Source of the DNA: Streptomyces minutiscleroticus | Lineage (GTDB): Bacteria > Actinomycetota > Actinomycetes > Streptomycetales > Streptomycetaceae | Length of the DNA: 64,000 nucleotides | Reading direction: 5' to 3' | Assembly: GCF_014650875.1 (NCBI RefSeq) | Contig: NZ_BMVU01000003.1 | Coordinates: 310,001-374,000, forward strand | Shown here: one piece after another, positions 63,010 to 64,000 of the stretch | Numbering within the stretch: position 1 is the stretch's first letter | Layout: each line of letters opens with the position of its first letter | Notes under the pieces: generated by a model | Database searches by the model: none | What the model saw: the letters and a program-made list of their open reading frames with translations, nothing else | Told to the model about the DNA's origin: nothing | Program-made: the position numbers and the translations under genes

Positions 63010-63150
63010 ATGGAAGAAGAGACCACGGTCGACGTGCTCGCTCTGCAGATCCTCGAAGTGGACGACGAGCCGGACCAGGGCGTGTGCGTGGACGCCATGT
63101 GCCCCATCCTCACCCTAGGGTCCGACTCCTGTGAAGTGGCGGCGGAATGA
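63010..63150 (+). CDS. ALQxL-type class IV lanthipeptide precursor
   Basis: A 46-residue peptide with a very strong ribosome site (AAAGGAGGTGA, overlapping the lanL stop). The leader starts 'MEEETTVDVLALQILEVDDE' and contains the A-L-Q-x-L motif at residues 11-15 that names this precursor family. The core region 'GVCVDAMCPILTLGSDSC' (24-41) plus 'EVAAE' offers Thr35, Ser38, Ser40 and Cys26, Cys31, Cys41, so up to three rings are possible. The 'ILTLGSDSC' pattern is similar to the 'LLTLLNTVC' part of venezuelin as I remember it. The leader cleavage point is not known; no protease or transporter is visible before the window ends. Confidence 0.9.
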   Translation: MEEETTVDVLALQILEVDDEPDQGVCVDAMCPILTLGSDSCEVAAE

Positions 63151-63163
63151 GGTGAAAGACCGG

Positions 63164-63182
63164 ATGACGGGTCCACCGTCAT
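63164..63182 (+). terminator. Possible lanA terminator
   Basis: A 7-bp stem ATGACGG/CCGTCAT with a 5-nt loop, 14 nt after the precursor stop. Short, so uncertain. Confidence 0.35.
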
Positions 63183-63392
63183 GCTCCGACCACGCGCTTT
63201 CGCAAGGCGGGCTGTCCGGAGACGGGCCGTCCGACCGGTGAACGGCGAAACAGGAAGTGCCTCTGGCCGGCGGGGATCGGACGTGCCGAAGTACACGTCC
63301 TCGCCGTCGTCGGAGGCACTTTCCCCTGAGGCGGCGCGTCCGAGCCGCGCCCCGTCGCGCGTCCTCGGCTCGGCTCCGTCCGTGATGAACCG

Positions 63393-64000
63393 TTACGGCG
63401 CCGTCTTGCGCTGCCCCAGGCCGGCTTCCCGGGCGCGCACGATCGCGTCCGCCCGGTCGGCGGCGTGCAGCTTCGCGAAGATGTTGGAGATGTGGTTGCG
63501 CACGGTCTTGGGACTGAGCACGAGCTGACGGGCGATGTGCGCGTTGTTCCGTCCCTGGGCGATGAGGTCCAGCACTTCGTGCTCACGTTGCGTCAGGGTC
63601 GGGAAGGCCTCCGCGTGGTGTTCCGTCACCGGGGTGGTGAAGAACTGCGTGACCCAGGACGCGACCGCCGGGCTGGTGATGAAGCCGCCGCTCGCCACGG
63701 CGTGGACCGCGCGCAGCAGCTCGGCCGCGCCGGCCTCCTTCAGGAGGTAGCCGCGTGCTCCGGCGCGCAGGGCGGCGAAGACGGAGTCGCCGTCCTCCAC
63801 CATGGTGAGCACGAGCACGGCGATGTGAGGGCTCTGCCGGACGATCACCCGGGTGGCTTCGACCCCGCCGACGCGAGGCATCCGCAGGTCCATCATCACC
63901 ACGTCGGGTTGCAGGTCCGCCGCCGCTTCGATCGCCTCCTCGCTGGTGCTCGCCTCGGCGATCACCTCGATGTCCTCCGCCATCTCCAGAAGCGCCCGCA
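63393..64000 (-). CDS. NarL/FixJ-type response regulator, N-terminus beyond window
   Basis: About 202 residues are visible and the frame is open to the window edge, so the first part of the receiver is missing. The receiver has Asp in 'DVVMMDLRMPRVGG' and Lys in 'GYLLKEAG'; the C-terminal LuxR-type HTH reads 'LTQREHEVLDLIAQGRNN' and 'HIARQLVLSPKTVRNHISNI'. It should bind DNA when phosphorylated by a kinase probably encoded next to it outside the window. It converges on the lanthipeptide genes and could be their activator. Confidence 0.9.
   Translation of the reverse strand, partial: RALLEMAEDIEVIAEASTSEEAIEAAADLQPDVVMMDLRMPRVGGVEATRVIVRQSPHIAVLVLTMVEDGDSVFAALRAGARGYLLKEAGAAELLRAVHAVASGGFITSPAVASWVTQFFTTPVTEHHAEAFPTLTQREHEVLDLIAQGRNNAHIARQLVLSPKTVRNHISNIFAKLHAADRADAIVRAREAGLGQRKTAP

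Overview
The window looks like a piece of a Streptomyces chromosome or a close relative. Base composition is very GC-rich with strong G/C preference at third codon positions. Overlapping ATGA/GTGA gene junctions are common, several genes appear to have leaderless promoters, and rare TTA (bldA-type) codons occur. The gene content fits: xlnB-axeA xylanolysis, an SCO5918-family protein, partner-switching (STAS/SpoIIE) regulators, DUF6153 and DUF305 proteins, an ALQxL class IV lanthipeptide, and mycothiol-type enzymes. No tRNA, rRNA, CRISPR array, complete insertion sequence or prophage was seen. Both ends cut a gene: a PPOX-fold flavin protein on the left and a NarL-type response regulator on the right.

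Layout. 0-7 kb: a PPOX protein, an Acg-type nitroreductase, a degenerate HATPase-like protein, then a giant PAS/GAF-kinase-receiver-SpoIIE-RsbW fusion followed by its STAS antagonist. 7.7-12 kb: a Tat-exported epoxide hydrolase and the xlnB-axeA pair (GH11 xylanase plus CE4 acetylxylan esterase with almost identical binding modules). 12-18 kb: a twice-frameshifted mycothiol-dependent isomerase-like gene, a DUF899 protein, a LysR regulator divergent from a SLAC1/TDT transporter, decayed fragments and a YidJ-like GNAT protein. 18-22 kb: molybdate uptake, with an HTH-TOBE regulator followed by modABC. 22-28.6 kb: an EntS-like exporter, a P450, a frameshifted hydrolase downstream of a DUF4406-Nudix operon, and a GNAT protein. 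28.8-33.5 kb: a compact unrecognised RiPP-like locus (36-residue peptide, PqqD-like/M50 membrane protease, TPR protein, flavin reductase) ending at a convergent XRE regulator. 33.9-37.1 kb: SCO5918 family, cold-shock protein, STAS plus SpoIIE phosphatase. 37.4-39.3 kb: a copper-type group (DUF4396, DUF305, DUF6153) with a CsoR-like operator. 39.7-46 kb: a secreted ParB/Srx-fold protein, an internally deleted SDR gene, a hydrolase divergent from a CGNR regulator, an ABC ATPase remnant and an M13 peptidase.

46.4-58.9 kb is a candidate specialised-metabolite locus: an OmpR/kinase pair, a MIO-type aromatic ammonia-lyase with a tyrosine-type His-Leu switch, two paralogous FAD monooxygenases, an FMN alpha-hydroxy-acid oxidase, an atypical P450, a CPA2 antiporter and an AMP-forming ligase. 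The lyase and both monooxygenase genes share one promoter architecture: a 14-bp palindrome TCAGAG(C/G)(G/C)CTCTGA-type box, 11 bp, a TAnnnT -10 box, 7 bp, start codon. At 49.8 kb one palindrome serves both directions with the same spacings, so it is probably the control element of the pathway.

58.9-64 kb: a maltokinase-cap domain protein, then a class IV lanthipeptide locus. A consensus promoter with an inverted repeat precedes a LanL synthetase (lyase-kinase-zinc cyclase); an ALQxL precursor follows directly, and a LuxR-type response regulator runs off the end. All functions are read from sequence and family knowledge only; no database search was run.
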